Positions 9,047 to 16,847 of a stretch of DNA of 64,000 bases are shown piece after piece. The notes under the pieces were generated by a model, which worked only from the letters and a program-made list of their open reading frames with translations, did not search any database and was not told the origin of the DNA. The number at the start of each line of letters is the position of its first letter. Position 1 is the stretch's first letter. The stretch comes from Streptomyces sp. SID10853. Its GTDB lineage: Bacteria; Actinomycetota; Actinomycetes; Streptomycetales; Streptomycetaceae. The stretch spans positions 50,200-114,199 of the forward strand of contig NZ_JAAGLN010000003.1 in NCBI RefSeq assembly GCF_010548145.1, in the 5' to 3' direction. Made by a program: the position numbers and the translations under genes.

Positions 9047-10309
9047 GTGGTCGACGCACATCTGACGTTCGTCATCATCGGCGGCGGGCTCGCGGGGGCG
9101 AAGGCCGCCGAAACCCTCCGGACCGAAGGGTTCGCGGGCCGCGTGATTCTCATCGGCGACGAACGCGACCACCCCTACGAACGCCCGCCCCTGTCCAAGG
9201 GCTTCCTGTCCGGCAAGGAAGAGCGCGACAGCGTCTACGTCCACGAGACGGCCTGGTACGCGCAGGCGGACATCGAGCTCCACCTGGGCCAGACCGTCGT
9301 CTCCATCGACCGCGAGGTCAAGGTCGTACGCCTCGGCGACGACACCGCCATCCACTACGACAAGCTGCTCCTCGCGACCGGCGCCGAGCCGCACCGCCTG
9401 GACATCCCCGGCACCGACCTCGCGGGCGTACACCACCTGCGCCGTCTCGCCCACGCGGACCGGCTGCGGAACGTCCTGGCCTCACTCGGCCGGGACAACG
9501 GCCATCTGGTGATCGCCGGAGCCGGCTGGATCGGGCTCGAGGTCGCCGCCGCGGCGCGCGGTTACGGGGCCGAGGTCACCGTCGTCGAAGCCCAGCAGAC
9601 CCCGCTGCACTCGGTCATCGGTCCCGAACTCGGCCAGATCTTCACCGATCTGCACGCCGAGCACGGCGTCCGCTTCCACTTCGGCGCCCGCCTCACCGAG
9701 ATCACCGGCCAGGACGGCATGGTCCTGGCCGTCCAGACCGACGACGGCGAGGAGCACCCGGCGCACGACGTCCTCGCGGCGATCGGCGCCGCGCCCCGCG
9801 TCTCGCTCGCCGAGGCCGCGGGTCTCGAACTGGTCGACCGGGCGGCCGGCGGCGGTATCGCCGTCGACTCATCGCTGCGCACCTCCGACCCCGACATCTA
9901 CGCGGCGGGCGACGTCGCGGCCGCCCGGCACCCGCTGCTGGGCAGCCGGCTGCGCGTCGAGCACTGGGCGAACGCGCTCAACGGCGGCCCGGCGGCGGCC
10001 CGCGCGATGCTCGGCCAGGGCGTGGCGTACGACCGGATCCCGTACTTCTTCTCCGACCAGTACGACCTGGGCCTGGAGTACTCGGGCTGGGCGCCGCCCG
10101 GCTCGTACGACCAGGTGCTCATCAGGGGCGACGCGGGGAAGCGGCAGTTCATCGCCTTCTGGATGAAGGACGGCCGGCTGCTGGCCGGGATGAACGTCAA
10201 TGTGTGGGACGTCACCGAGCAGCTCCAGCGGCTGATCCGCTCCGGCGCGACGCTGGACCCCGAGGCGCTCTCGGACCCGTCGGTCGACCTGGCCACGCTG
10301 GGCACCTGA
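9047..10309 (+). CDS. FAD/NAD(P)-dependent oxidoreductase (ferredoxin-reductase type)
   Basis: A 420-residue two-dinucleotide-binding flavoprotein. The FAD-binding loop GGGLAG is at 12-17, the ERPPLSKGFLSG phrase typical of ferredoxin/rubredoxin and putidaredoxin reductases follows, the NAD(P) loop is GAGWIGLEVAAAARG, and the second FAD site DPDIYAAGDVA is intact. The C-terminal reductase domain has the family phrase YFFSDQYDLGLEYSGW. Starts with GTG 9047 directly behind a strong AAGGAGG ribosome site (9034-9040). The likely electron acceptor would be a ferredoxin, but none is encoded nearby. Lies between dgt and dnaG. Confidence 0.93.
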   Translation: MVDAHLTFVIIGGGLAGAKAAETLRTEGFAGRVILIGDERDHPYERPPLSKGFLSGKEERDSVYVHETAWYAQADIELHLGQTVVSIDREVKVVRLGDDTAIHYDKLLLATGAEPHRLDIPGTDLAGVHHLRRLAHADRLRNVLASLGRDNGHLVIAGAGWIGLEVAAAARGYGAEVTVVEAQQTPLHSVIGPELGQIFTDLHAEHGVRFHFGARLTEITGQDGMVLAVQTDDGEEHPAHDVLAAIGAAPRVSLAEAAGLELVDRAAGGGIAVDSSLRTSDPDIYAAGDVAAARHPLLGSRLRVEHWANALNGGPAAARAMLGQGVAYDRIPYFFSDQYDLGLEYSGWAPPGSYDQVLIRGDAGKRQFIAFWMKDGRLLAGMNVNVWDVTEQLQRLIRSGATLDPEALSDPSVDLATLGT

Positions 10310-10350
10310 GGTCCCGCCGTCGCGATCGGGCCGGGCGGGTCCGCCCCCGG

Positions 10351-10380
10351 GACAGCCCGGGACAGCCCGGGACAGCCCCG
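10351..10380. repeat. 10-bp tandem repeat, three copies
   Basis: GACAGCCCGG is repeated head-to-tail three times (last copy one mismatch) in the 156-bp gap before dnaG. No terminator with a U-run is seen. Confidence 0.8.
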
Positions 10381-10465
10381 GGCCGGACCGCCCGGGGGCC
10401 TGCCCGGCGAGTGTCCCGTCGGCTGTCCCGTACGGAGTGTCCGAGCAGGACCGTAGACTTCACCC

Positions 10466-12370
10466 GTGGCAGGCAGGATCAACGATGACGACGTGAAGGC
10501 GGTCCGGGACGCGGTCCCGATCGACGCCGTCGTGTCCGAGTACCTCCAGCTGCGGAACGCGGGCGGCGGGAATCTGAAGGGGCTCTGCCCCTTCCACGAC
10601 GAGAAGTCCCCCTCCTTCCAGGTGAGCCCGGGCAAGGGCCTCTTCCACTGCTTCGGCTGCCAGGAGGGCGGGGACACCCTCGCCTTCATCATGAAGATCG
10701 ACCATCTCTCCTTCACCGAGGCGGTCGAGCGGCTCGCGGGCACCGCGGGCATCACCCTCCGGTACGAGGAGGGCGGCTACACCCCCAACAGCCAGCGCGG
10801 CGAGCGCATCCGGCTGGTCGAGGCGCACAAGGCGGCCGCCCAGTTCTACATCGAGCAGCTCGACAGCGCCGAGGCCGAGATCGGCCGGAAGTTCCTCGCC
10901 GAGCGAGGTTTCGACCAGGCCGCCGCCACCCACTTCAGCGTCGGCTACAGCCCGGCGGGCTGGGACCATCTGACCCGCTACCTGCGCGGCAAGGGCTTCA
11001 CCGACAAGGAGCTCATCACCTCCGGGCTCTCCCAGGAGGCCCGCGGCGGCAAGCCCATCGACCGCTTCCGCGGCCGGCTGATGTGGCCGATCCGGGACAT
11101 CAGCGGCGAGGTCGTCGGCTTCGGCGCGCGCAAGCTCCGCGACGACGACAACGGGCCGAAGTACCTCAACACCCCCGAGACGTCGATCTACAAGAAGTCC
11201 CAGGTGCTCTACGGCATCGACCTGGCCAAGAAGGAGATCGCCAAGTCCAGCAGAGCCGTCGTCGTCGAGGGGTACACCGACGTCATGGCCTGCCACCTGG
11301 CCGGGGTGACCACCGCCGTCGCCACCTGCGGCACAGCCTTCGGCACCGACCACATCAAGATCCTCCGCCGGCTGCTGATGGACAACGGCAGCGCCCGCGT
11401 GATCTTCACCTTCGACGGCGACGCGGCCGGCCAGAAGGCCGCGCTGCGGGCCTTCGAGGACGACCAGAAATTCGCGGCCGAGACCTATATCGCCATCGCC
11501 CCCGACGGGATGGACCCCTGCGACCTGCGGCTCGCCCAGGGCGACGAATCGGTGCGCGGCCTGGTCGAACCGCGCACCCCGCTCTTCGAGTTCGCGCTCC
11601 GCCAGATCATCTCGCGCTACGACCTGGAGACCCCGGCGGGCCGGGCGACGGCACTCGACGAAGCGGCGCCCGTGGTGGCCCGGATCAAGAACAGCGCCTC
11701 GCAGCACGAAGTGGCCGTCCAGCTGGCCGGCATGGTCGGCATCCTCGACACCCAGTTCGTGGTCAAGCGCATCAGCCAGCTCGCCCAGTGGGCCCGCGGC
11801 CGGGGCAACGCACCGGCGCCCTCGCGCGGCGGCCGCCCCCCGCAGCAGCAGGCCGAGGCCCCACGCCCCCCGTCGAGCGGCCCGGCGCTCCACCTCCGCA
11901 GCCCCGCCCACCGCACCGAACGCGAACTGCTGAAGCTGGCTCTGCAACGCCCCGAGCTGGTCTCCCCGGCCTTCGACGCCTACGGGGCCGACGAGTTCAC
12001 CGCCCCGCCGTACGCCGCCGTACGCGAGGCGATCATGGAGGCGGGCGGCGCCGACGAGGGCATCACCGACTCCTTCGAGTACCTCACCCGGGTCCGCGCC
12101 GCCGCGCCGAACGACACGGTCAGAGCCGTGGTCACCGAGCTGGCCGTGGAGCCGATCATGCGCCGTACGGTCGACGAGCTGTACGCGGGCGAGCAACTGG
12201 TCCACGTCAGGCTGCGCGCCGTCGACCGGCGGATCGCGGACGTCCAGGGCACGCTGGCGCGGGCCTCCACACAGGGCGACGCGGAGCAGTACGCGGCAGT
12301 GCAGAGCGAGTTGTGGACCCTCCAGCAGTACGGCCAGTCCCTGCGCAACCACGGCGCGGCCGCGCTCTGA
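10466..12370 (+). CDS. dnaG: DNA primase
   Basis: A 634-residue primase that lays RNA primers for replication. The N-terminal CHC2 zinc finger is complete (Cys41, His44, Cys62, Cys65, in CPFHDEKSPSF and CFGC). The Toprim catalytic core follows, with the acidic Glu in VVVEGYTDVMA near 268 and the DGD motif in FTFDGDAAGQKA near 316. A Pro/Gln/Arg-rich linker (about 450-475) leads to the DnaB-helicase-interacting C-terminal domain. Start GTG 10466. Full length for the family. The next gene downstream is a sigma factor, echoing the dnaG-rpoD pairing of many bacteria although a 375-bp gap separates them. Confidence 0.97.
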   Translation: MAGRINDDDVKAVRDAVPIDAVVSEYLQLRNAGGGNLKGLCPFHDEKSPSFQVSPGKGLFHCFGCQEGGDTLAFIMKIDHLSFTEAVERLAGTAGITLRYEEGGYTPNSQRGERIRLVEAHKAAAQFYIEQLDSAEAEIGRKFLAERGFDQAAATHFSVGYSPAGWDHLTRYLRGKGFTDKELITSGLSQEARGGKPIDRFRGRLMWPIRDISGEVVGFGARKLRDDDNGPKYLNTPETSIYKKSQVLYGIDLAKKEIAKSSRAVVVEGYTDVMACHLAGVTTAVATCGTAFGTDHIKILRRLLMDNGSARVIFTFDGDAAGQKAALRAFEDDQKFAAETYIAIAPDGMDPCDLRLAQGDESVRGLVEPRTPLFEFALRQIISRYDLETPAGRATALDEAAPVVARIKNSASQHEVAVQLAGMVGILDTQFVVKRISQLAQWARGRGNAPAPSRGGRPPQQQAEAPRPPSSGPALHLRSPAHRTERELLKLALQRPELVSPAFDAYGADEFTAPPYAAVREAIMEAGGADEGITDSFEYLTRVRAAAPNDTVRAVVTELAVEPIMRRTVDELYAGEQLVHVRLRAVDRRIADVQGTLARASTQGDAEQYAAVQSELWTLQQYGQSLRNHGAAAL

Positions 12371-12745
12371 GCCGCCCAGGGCGCCGCACTGGTCAGAGGC
12401 CGTCGGCGCTGGGCTCAGCCGATCACCGGTGGCGGGCGGAGCCGGCAGCCGGCGCGGCTCCGAGCAGAGGCTGTCGGTGCTCCCGGTCGCCCGCCGGTGG
12501 CGTTCCCGTAACCGCCGGGTCACGGACCGGACTCAGAAAGTCACCGCACACCCCTCGTGGGCGGGCTGTGTCGTGCCCCACACTGGACTGCGGTGCACTG
12601 GACCGCGGTGCCTCGGAACTGCGGTGTCGCGGACCGACCGGCAACACCGGGGGCGGCGTCGCGGGTCCGGTGCGCGTATCTGTGGCGTTGCCGTCACCGA
12701 CCGGCCGTGGGCCCCCGATCCGGCAGTCACTCTGGAGGCCGTCCC
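12371..12745 (+). other. 375-bp gap between dnaG and the sigma factor gene
   Basis: No gene is supported here. The middle contains three loosely repeated phrases around GGACTGCGGTG/GGACCGCGGTG (12582-12630). It must hold the sigma factor promoter and leader, but I cannot assign -35/-10 boxes with confidence. Confidence 0.5.
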
Positions 12746-13837
12746 GTGCAGACCCGGACCCTGACCGAAACCGATGTGGCCCCGGCCGTCCCCCAGCAGG
12801 GCCTGCCCCCCGGCCACCCCGAGACCGTCCCCGGCCCGGGACCGGCCGTACCCAGGGCCGTCGTCGAGTACCCGGACGAGGAGCCCCCACCCGCCGCGCG
12901 CACCCGAGCGGGGGCGGACACCGCAGGACCGTCGTCCGACCTCTTCCGCCAGTACTTACGGGAGATCGGCCGTATCCCGCTGCTCACGGCGGCCGACGAG
13001 GTGGAGCTCGCACGCCGCGTCGAGGCCGGCCTCTTCGCCGAGGAACGGCTGGGGAGTTCACCCGACCCGGACTCCGGCCTCGCCGTGGACCTGGACCGTC
13101 TGGTGGTGCTCGGCCGGATGGCCAAACGCCGGCTGATCGAGTCCAACCTGCGTCTGGTGGTGTCCGTCGCCAAGCGGTACGTGGGCCGCGGGCTGACCAT
13201 GCTCGACCTGGTCCAGGAGGGAAACCTCGGCCTGATCCGGGCGGTCGAGAAGTTCGACTACACCCGGGGCTACAAGTTCTCCACGTACGCGACCTGGTGG
13301 ATCCGCCAGGCGATGTCCCGGGCCCTGGCCGACCAGGCCCGGACGATACGGGTGCCGGTCCATGTGGTCGAGCTGATCAACCGGGTGGTACGGGTCCAGC
13401 GCCGGATGCTCCAGGAACACGGCTGCGAACCGACCCCGGAAGAGGTCGCCGCCCAGCTCGAACTCACCCCGGAACGCGTGGGGGAGGTGCTGCGGCTGGC
13501 CCAGGAACCGGTGTCCCTGCACGCCCCGGTGGGCGAGGAGGACGAGGTGGCGCTGGGCGACCTGATCGAGGACGGCGACGCGGCGTCCCCGGTGGAGTCG
13601 GCCGCGTTCCTGCTGCTGCGCCAGCACCTGGAGGCGGTGCTCTCCACACTGGGCGAACGCGAACGCAAGGTCGTCCAGCTCCGCTACGGCCTGGCGGACG
13701 GCAGACCCCGCACACTGGAGGAGATAGGACGGATATTCGGGGTGACACGGGAACGGATCCGCCAGATCGAATCCAAAACCCTGAACAAACTCCGCGACCA
13801 CGCCTGCGCGGACCAACTGCGCGGCTACTTGGACTGA
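12746..13837 (+). CDS. Principal-type RNA polymerase sigma factor (group 2, HrdA/HrdD-like)
   Basis: A 363-residue sigma-70 family factor. Region 1.2 ([18 protein letters not shown], from about 65), region 2 with the core-binding and -10 recognition helix ([20 protein letters not shown], about 173-192), region 3, and region 4.2 with the -35 reading helix [20 protein letters not shown] near the C-terminus are all present. It lacks the long acidic N-terminal region of the essential HrdB, so it is an alternative principal-like factor. Start GTG 12746 is chosen for the TCTGGAGG ribosome site 8 bp upstream; longer in-frame starts have none. Codon 71 is TTA (12956-12958), the rare leucine codon read by the developmental tRNA BldA. 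Confidence 0.9.
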   Translation: MQTRTLTETDVAPAVPQQGLPPGHPETVPGPGPAVPRAVVEYPDEEPPPAARTRAGADTAGPSSDLFRQYLREIGRIPLLTAADEVELARRVEAGLFAEERLGSSPDPDSGLAVDLDRLVVLGRMAKRRLIESNLRLVVSVAKRYVGRGLTMLDLVQEGNLGLIRAVEKFDYTRGYKFSTYATWWIRQAMSRALADQARTIRVPVHVVELINRVVRVQRRMLQEHGCEPTPEEVAAQLELTPERVGEVLRLAQEPVSLHAPVGEEDEVALGDLIEDGDAASPVESAAFLLLRQHLEAVLSTLGERERKVVQLRYGLADGRPRTLEEIGRIFGVTRERIRQIESKTLNKLRDHACADQLRGYLD

Positions 13838-13884
13838 TGCGGCTGCATACCCAGCCTCTCCTGGGGGGCACCTCCCAGCGTCAG

Positions 13885-13910
13885 CTGTCGTGTCTCACCA
13901 GGTTGGTTAC
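13885..13910 (+). repeat. Left terminal inverted repeat of the IS481-type element
   Basis: Reads inward CTGTCGTGTC...GGTTGGTTAC. It matches the complement of 16606-16631 at 21 of 26 positions, including an unbroken inner ten bases. Ends with the outward TGT usual for this family. Confidence 0.75.
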
Positions 13911-14971
13911 CCGAGGTCCCCGAAGGTGAGCTGTTGGGGGATGTCCGCGATCGGTTCTGGCGCCTGGTCGAAGACGAGGCGGTAGTCGCTCCCGGCAGTG
14001 CGGCTGATGTGTGGCCGGCCGCCGAGCGCGGCGTGTGGTCTCTCGTGGTTGTAGTAGTTCACGAACTCGGCGAGCGTGCGGCGGCGTTCGTCCTCGGAGC
14101 CGTAGCTGCGGACATATGCCCACTCGCGGGCGAGCGTCCCTTGGTACCGCTCCACCTTCCCGTTGGTGCGCGGGGTGTACGGCCTGGTGCGCTTGTGCTT
14201 CGTGCCTGTTGCGGCGAGCGCGTCAGCCCAGGTCGTGGAGCGGTAGCAGGCGCCGTTGTCGGTGAGACAGCGCCGGATTGGGGTGATGTCGTGGGCGGCG
14301 AAGAGGCGACGGCGCGGTGCCAGAACGCGACTGCGGTGACGGCCTTCTCGTCCTCCAGGGCCTCGGCGTACGCCAGGCGGGGGTAGTCGTCGAGCGCCGA
14401 ATGCAGATAGGCCGACCTTGCCCGTGCCCGGACCGGTGCGCTTGGAGGCGCGGGCCGCGTCGGTGCCCAGGCCGTGCATGCGCCGGCCGCCGCCCTCGGG
14501 GATGCGTCCGAGCTTCTTGACGTCAACGTGGATCAGGTCGCAGACGTGCTCGTGCTCACAGCGGATCACCTCACGCAGCTGCTCACTGCTCGGCGGATCC
14601 AGGTCCCGCAGCCGGTTGATTCCTCGCCGCACGAGGACGCGGTGCACGGTGGCCGGGGAGATGGTAATGGCGTGCGGGCGTTCGAGGTCGGCAGCGAGGC
14701 GGACGGGGCCGTACTTGGTCTGCCGTCGCAGCGCCTCCACCAAGTCCGCGACTTCCTCGGCGGTGCGGGGTGGGCTGGCCTCCGGCCGGGAGAAGTGGTC
14801 GAGCAAATCCGTTGTCGCCATGCGCTGTCCAGCGGGCATGCCACTTGCCCGGGCAGCGCCGTGAAACCCCGGCCTCGGCCGCGACAGCGCGATCGGGCGT
14901 CCGGTATCCACTCGCTCGCAGAGCCGGCGGCGGCCTTCCGGCGTCAGCGATGCGTTGGGATGGCCCGCCAT
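13907..14971 (-). pseudogene. IS481-type transposase, inactivated by compensating frameshifts
   Basis: An apparently open 354-codon frame, but two internal segments only make sense in another frame. From about 14900 to 14815 the family-like reading VAAEAGVSRRC...HGDNG lies one frame off; from about 14420 to 14305 the reading AYLHSALDDYPRLAYAEALE, holding a catalytic-region Asp pair, is also out of frame. The in-frame parts are good IS481 sequence: HVDVKKLGRIPEGGG, CLTDNGACYRS, RPYTPRTNGKVERYQGTL. At least four indels are needed, and the product would lack part of the helix-turn-helix and of the DDE core, so it should be inactive. Confidence 0.85.
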
Positions 14972-15117
14972 GTCAGGACGCGGAGTTCATGCACATCCGG
15001 ACGACCTCAGTCTCCAAGCGGCCGGGCCGCCTGGACGGCTTCCCTCGGGGATGCCTTGCCAGGCGGCTGTCTGCGGCTGTCCTGTCGGTGTGCGTTGAGA
15101 AGTCGGCGTCGCCGTTG

Positions 15118-16050
15118 CTACGAGACCAGCACGATCTTCCGCCCGGCAAGGTCCCCGCGCTCCAGGCGTTCGTGGGCCTCGCGTGCCTGATCGAGCGGGA
15201 GCGTCTCGATGCGGATCCGGTCGAGGAGCGCCGTGGTGAGCAGGGAGGTCAGGCGACTCGGGTCGGCCTGTACTACGACCTTCTCGACGGCGATGCCGCG
15301 CTCCGGCTCGTTCTTGTCGGCGACGTGAATGGAGACGAAGGTGCCGCCGTCCTTCACCGCGCGGATCAGTCCGGGGCCCGCAACTGCGGCGTTGAAGACC
15401 GCGTCCATGCCACCCGGTACCGCCTCGCGGGCCGCTACGGCCATCTCCTCCGGCGTGCCACGAGAGATCACTCCGGCATAGCCGTGAGTGGCAAGCGCAT
15501 CGTCTGCCATCGAGCCGGTGACGTAGACGTGCGCCCCCGCAGCTGCGGCCGCGGTGGCGGCACTCATGCCCACCGGGCCGCCGGCGCCGACGATCAGGAT
15601 GTTCGCTCCCTCCAGGGGCCCCATTCGATCGGTGGCCTGCGCGCCGGTCAGGGCGTTCATCGCGAAGACGGCGGCACGCGCCGGATCGAGGTCCGGCGGC
15701 AGCGCGGCCACCCACTGCGGCTTGATGCTGATCACCTCCGCATAGGTTCCACGGCCCACCTCCGATCCGAGCCACGGGACGAAACCCGCCACAGCGGAGC
15801 CGGCGGGGAGCGTCGGGGTCGGATCGAGGAGAATGCCGACGAAGTCCCAGCCCAGTACAGCGGGGAAGGCAAGGCCGAGTTCCTTCAGCCGCTGCGGGGT
15901 GTCGCCCCGTCGGAGCTCCACATCGCTGACGTTGGCGGTGCGGGCCCGGACCTGTACACGGACGCGGTCTTCGGCCGGCAGCGGTTCCGGCCGCTCCCGC
16001 ACTTCCAGGACCTCGGGCGGGCCGAAACGGTCGAACTCGACGCTCAGCAT
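15118..16050 (-). CDS. NADP-dependent quinone oxidoreductase (zinc-independent MDR type)
   Basis: A 310-residue medium-chain reductase related to quinone oxidoreductase/zeta-crystallin. N-terminal GroES-like domain, then the nucleotide-binding loop in GANILIVGAGGPVGMSAA (about 147-164). No structural or catalytic zinc-cysteine cluster is present. Expected to reduce quinones or alpha,beta-unsaturated carbonyls with NADPH. It lies inside the inverted repeats of the IS481-type element and is divergent from a MerR regulator that almost certainly controls it through the palindrome at 16161. A very similar class of enzyme occurs at 29082 and 56984 in this window, without such flanks. Confidence 0.9.
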   Translation of the reverse strand: MLSVEFDRFGPPEVLEVRERPEPLPAEDRVRVQVRARTANVSDVELRRGDTPQRLKELGLAFPAVLGWDFVGILLDPTPTLPAGSAVAGFVPWLGSEVGRGTYAEVISIKPQWVAALPPDLDPARAAVFAMNALTGAQATDRMGPLEGANILIVGAGGPVGMSAATAAAAAGAHVYVTGSMADDALATHGYAGVISRGTPEEMAVAAREAVPGGMDAVFNAAVAGPGLIRAVKDGGTFVSIHVADKNEPERGIAVEKVVVQADPSRLTSLLTTALLDRIRIETLPLDQAREAHERLERGDLAGRKIVLVS

Positions 16051-16160
16051 GATGACTCCTCCTGTGCTGTCAGGGCCTTCGGGACGGCGAAGCCGCCATG
16101 GCCACCGCCACGCGGCAAAGGCGACATTTGCCGCGCCTCCCTCCTGGGCGTTAACGTAGA

Positions 16161-16180
16161 CCTTGACATCCGTGTCAAGG
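16161..16180. promoter_or_regulatory. MerR-type operator between the divergent cargo genes
   Basis: CCTTGACATCCGTGTCAAGG is a perfect palindrome with 8-bp arms and a 4-bp centre, the size and spacing of MerR-family operators. It contains TTGACA on each strand, so it could serve as the -35 element in both directions, as is usual for promoters twisted by MerR activators. It lies 35 bp upstream of the MerR start and 111 bp upstream of the oxidoreductase start. No convincing -10 boxes could be fixed. Confidence 0.75.
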
Positions 16181-16214
16181 TCAAGCGGGCACCGCGCCTA
16201 AAGGGAGCGTCTTC

Positions 16215-16586
16215 GTGAAGATCGGTGAGCTGGCGCAGATCTCCGGCTCCTCGCCCAGGCAGATCCGCCACTACGAAGCAGCCGGCCTACTGTGTTCGAT
16301 TCGCCTACCCAACGGATACCGCGAGTTCCAGGACAGCGACGCCCGCCGGGTGCGCAACATCAGGACCCTGCTCGACTACGGCCTGACCCTCGACGAGATC
16401 ACCTCTACCGTGCGAGCGGTCTGCGATGCGGAGACATACGAGGCACTGAACGAGAGCGAATACACCCAGGCCGTCGGAGCCCTAGACGGCCGTATCGCCC
16501 TGCTCCAAGAACTTCACGACCGCACCGCACGGCAACTGGAGGCGCTGCGAGCCCTGCGCGACGGATTCGACGAAGCCGGAGAGTGA
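16215..16586 (+). CDS. MerR-family transcriptional regulator
   Basis: A 123-residue regulator. The N-terminal winged helix-turn-helix is clear (MKIGELAQISGSSPRQIRHY, then YEAAGLL and NGYREFQDSDARRVRNIRTL), followed by the dimerisation coiled coil (ALDGRIALLQELHDRTARQLEALRAL). The two cysteines (residues 27 and 77) are not in the CxxC/C-loop arrangement of metal sensors, so it more likely senses an organic compound or a redox state. Divergent from the quinone oxidoreductase gene with a shared operator. Its stop lies 20 bp inside the right end of the IS481-type element. Confidence 0.92.
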   Translation: MKIGELAQISGSSPRQIRHYEAAGLLCSIRLPNGYREFQDSDARRVRNIRTLLDYGLTLDEITSTVRAVCDAETYEALNESEYTQAVGALDGRIALLQELHDRTARQLEALRALRDGFDEAGE

Positions 16587-16605
16587 GAGCAAGGGGCGCT
16601 GCTGC

Positions 16606-16631
16606 GTAACCAACCTCATGCGACAGCACAG
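16606..16631 (-). repeat. Right terminal inverted repeat of the IS481-type element
   Basis: Top strand begins GTAACCAACC; read inward on the other strand it pairs with the left end (21 of 26 identical). Immediately beyond it the sequence returns to ordinary Streptomyces intergenic DNA. Confidence 0.75.
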
Positions 16632-16658
16632 TTACTGGGGGAGTTCGAGGAGCGGGGT

Positions 16659-16845
16659 CCGGGGCGGAGCCCCGGTTACGGGAAGTGGGGGTCCCCCCGG
16701 CCGAAGGCTGGGGGAGGGGAGGGGAACAGGCCCGCCGCAGGCGCCACCCACCCGCACCCGCACCTCACCCGCCCCCCCCCAAGCCACCCCCCCCCCGGGG
16801 ACCGAGCCCCCCCCGGGGACCGAGCCCCCCCCGGGACCGGCCCCG
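16659..16845. repeat. GC hairpin and C-rich tandem repeat before the ABC genes
   Basis: The 216-bp gap 16632-16847 holds a perfect hairpin CCGGGGC-GGA-GCCCCGG (16659-16675), a common palindrome of Streptomyces intergenic DNA that may end MerR transcription, and a C-run/GGGGACCGAG unit repeated about three times (16787-16840). No gene is supported. Confidence 0.7.
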
Positions 16846-16847
16846 GC

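Larger units (their letters stand above)
13885..16631. mobile_element. IS481-type element enclosing a MerR-oxidoreductase cargo module
   Basis: Imperfect 26-bp inverted repeats at 13885-13910 and 16606-16631 bound a decayed IS481-type transposase gene plus two non-transposition genes, a quinone oxidoreductase and a divergent MerR regulator. The packing is tight: the transposase stop codon lies inside the left repeat and the MerR stop is 20 bp from the right one. No repeat end is visible between transposase and cargo. No clear target duplication is seen. The element separates the sigma-factor gene from the ABC pair downstream. Confidence 0.72.

Noticed and set aside
10460..12523. A 687-codon open frame on the minus strand across dnaG
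   Set aside because: It is the antisense shadow of a strongly conserved primase gene in high-GC DNA; the translation is Val/Gly/Asp-rich and shows no domain.
11083..13929. A 948-codon plus-strand frame spanning dnaG and the sigma factor gene
   Set aside because: Arg/Pro/Gly-rich translation in the wrong frame of two certain genes; ends inside the IS left repeat.
13880..16640. A target-site duplication flanking the IS481-type element
   Set aside because: The bases outside the two repeats (GTCAGC and GTTACT) do not match; duplication may have decayed or not been made.
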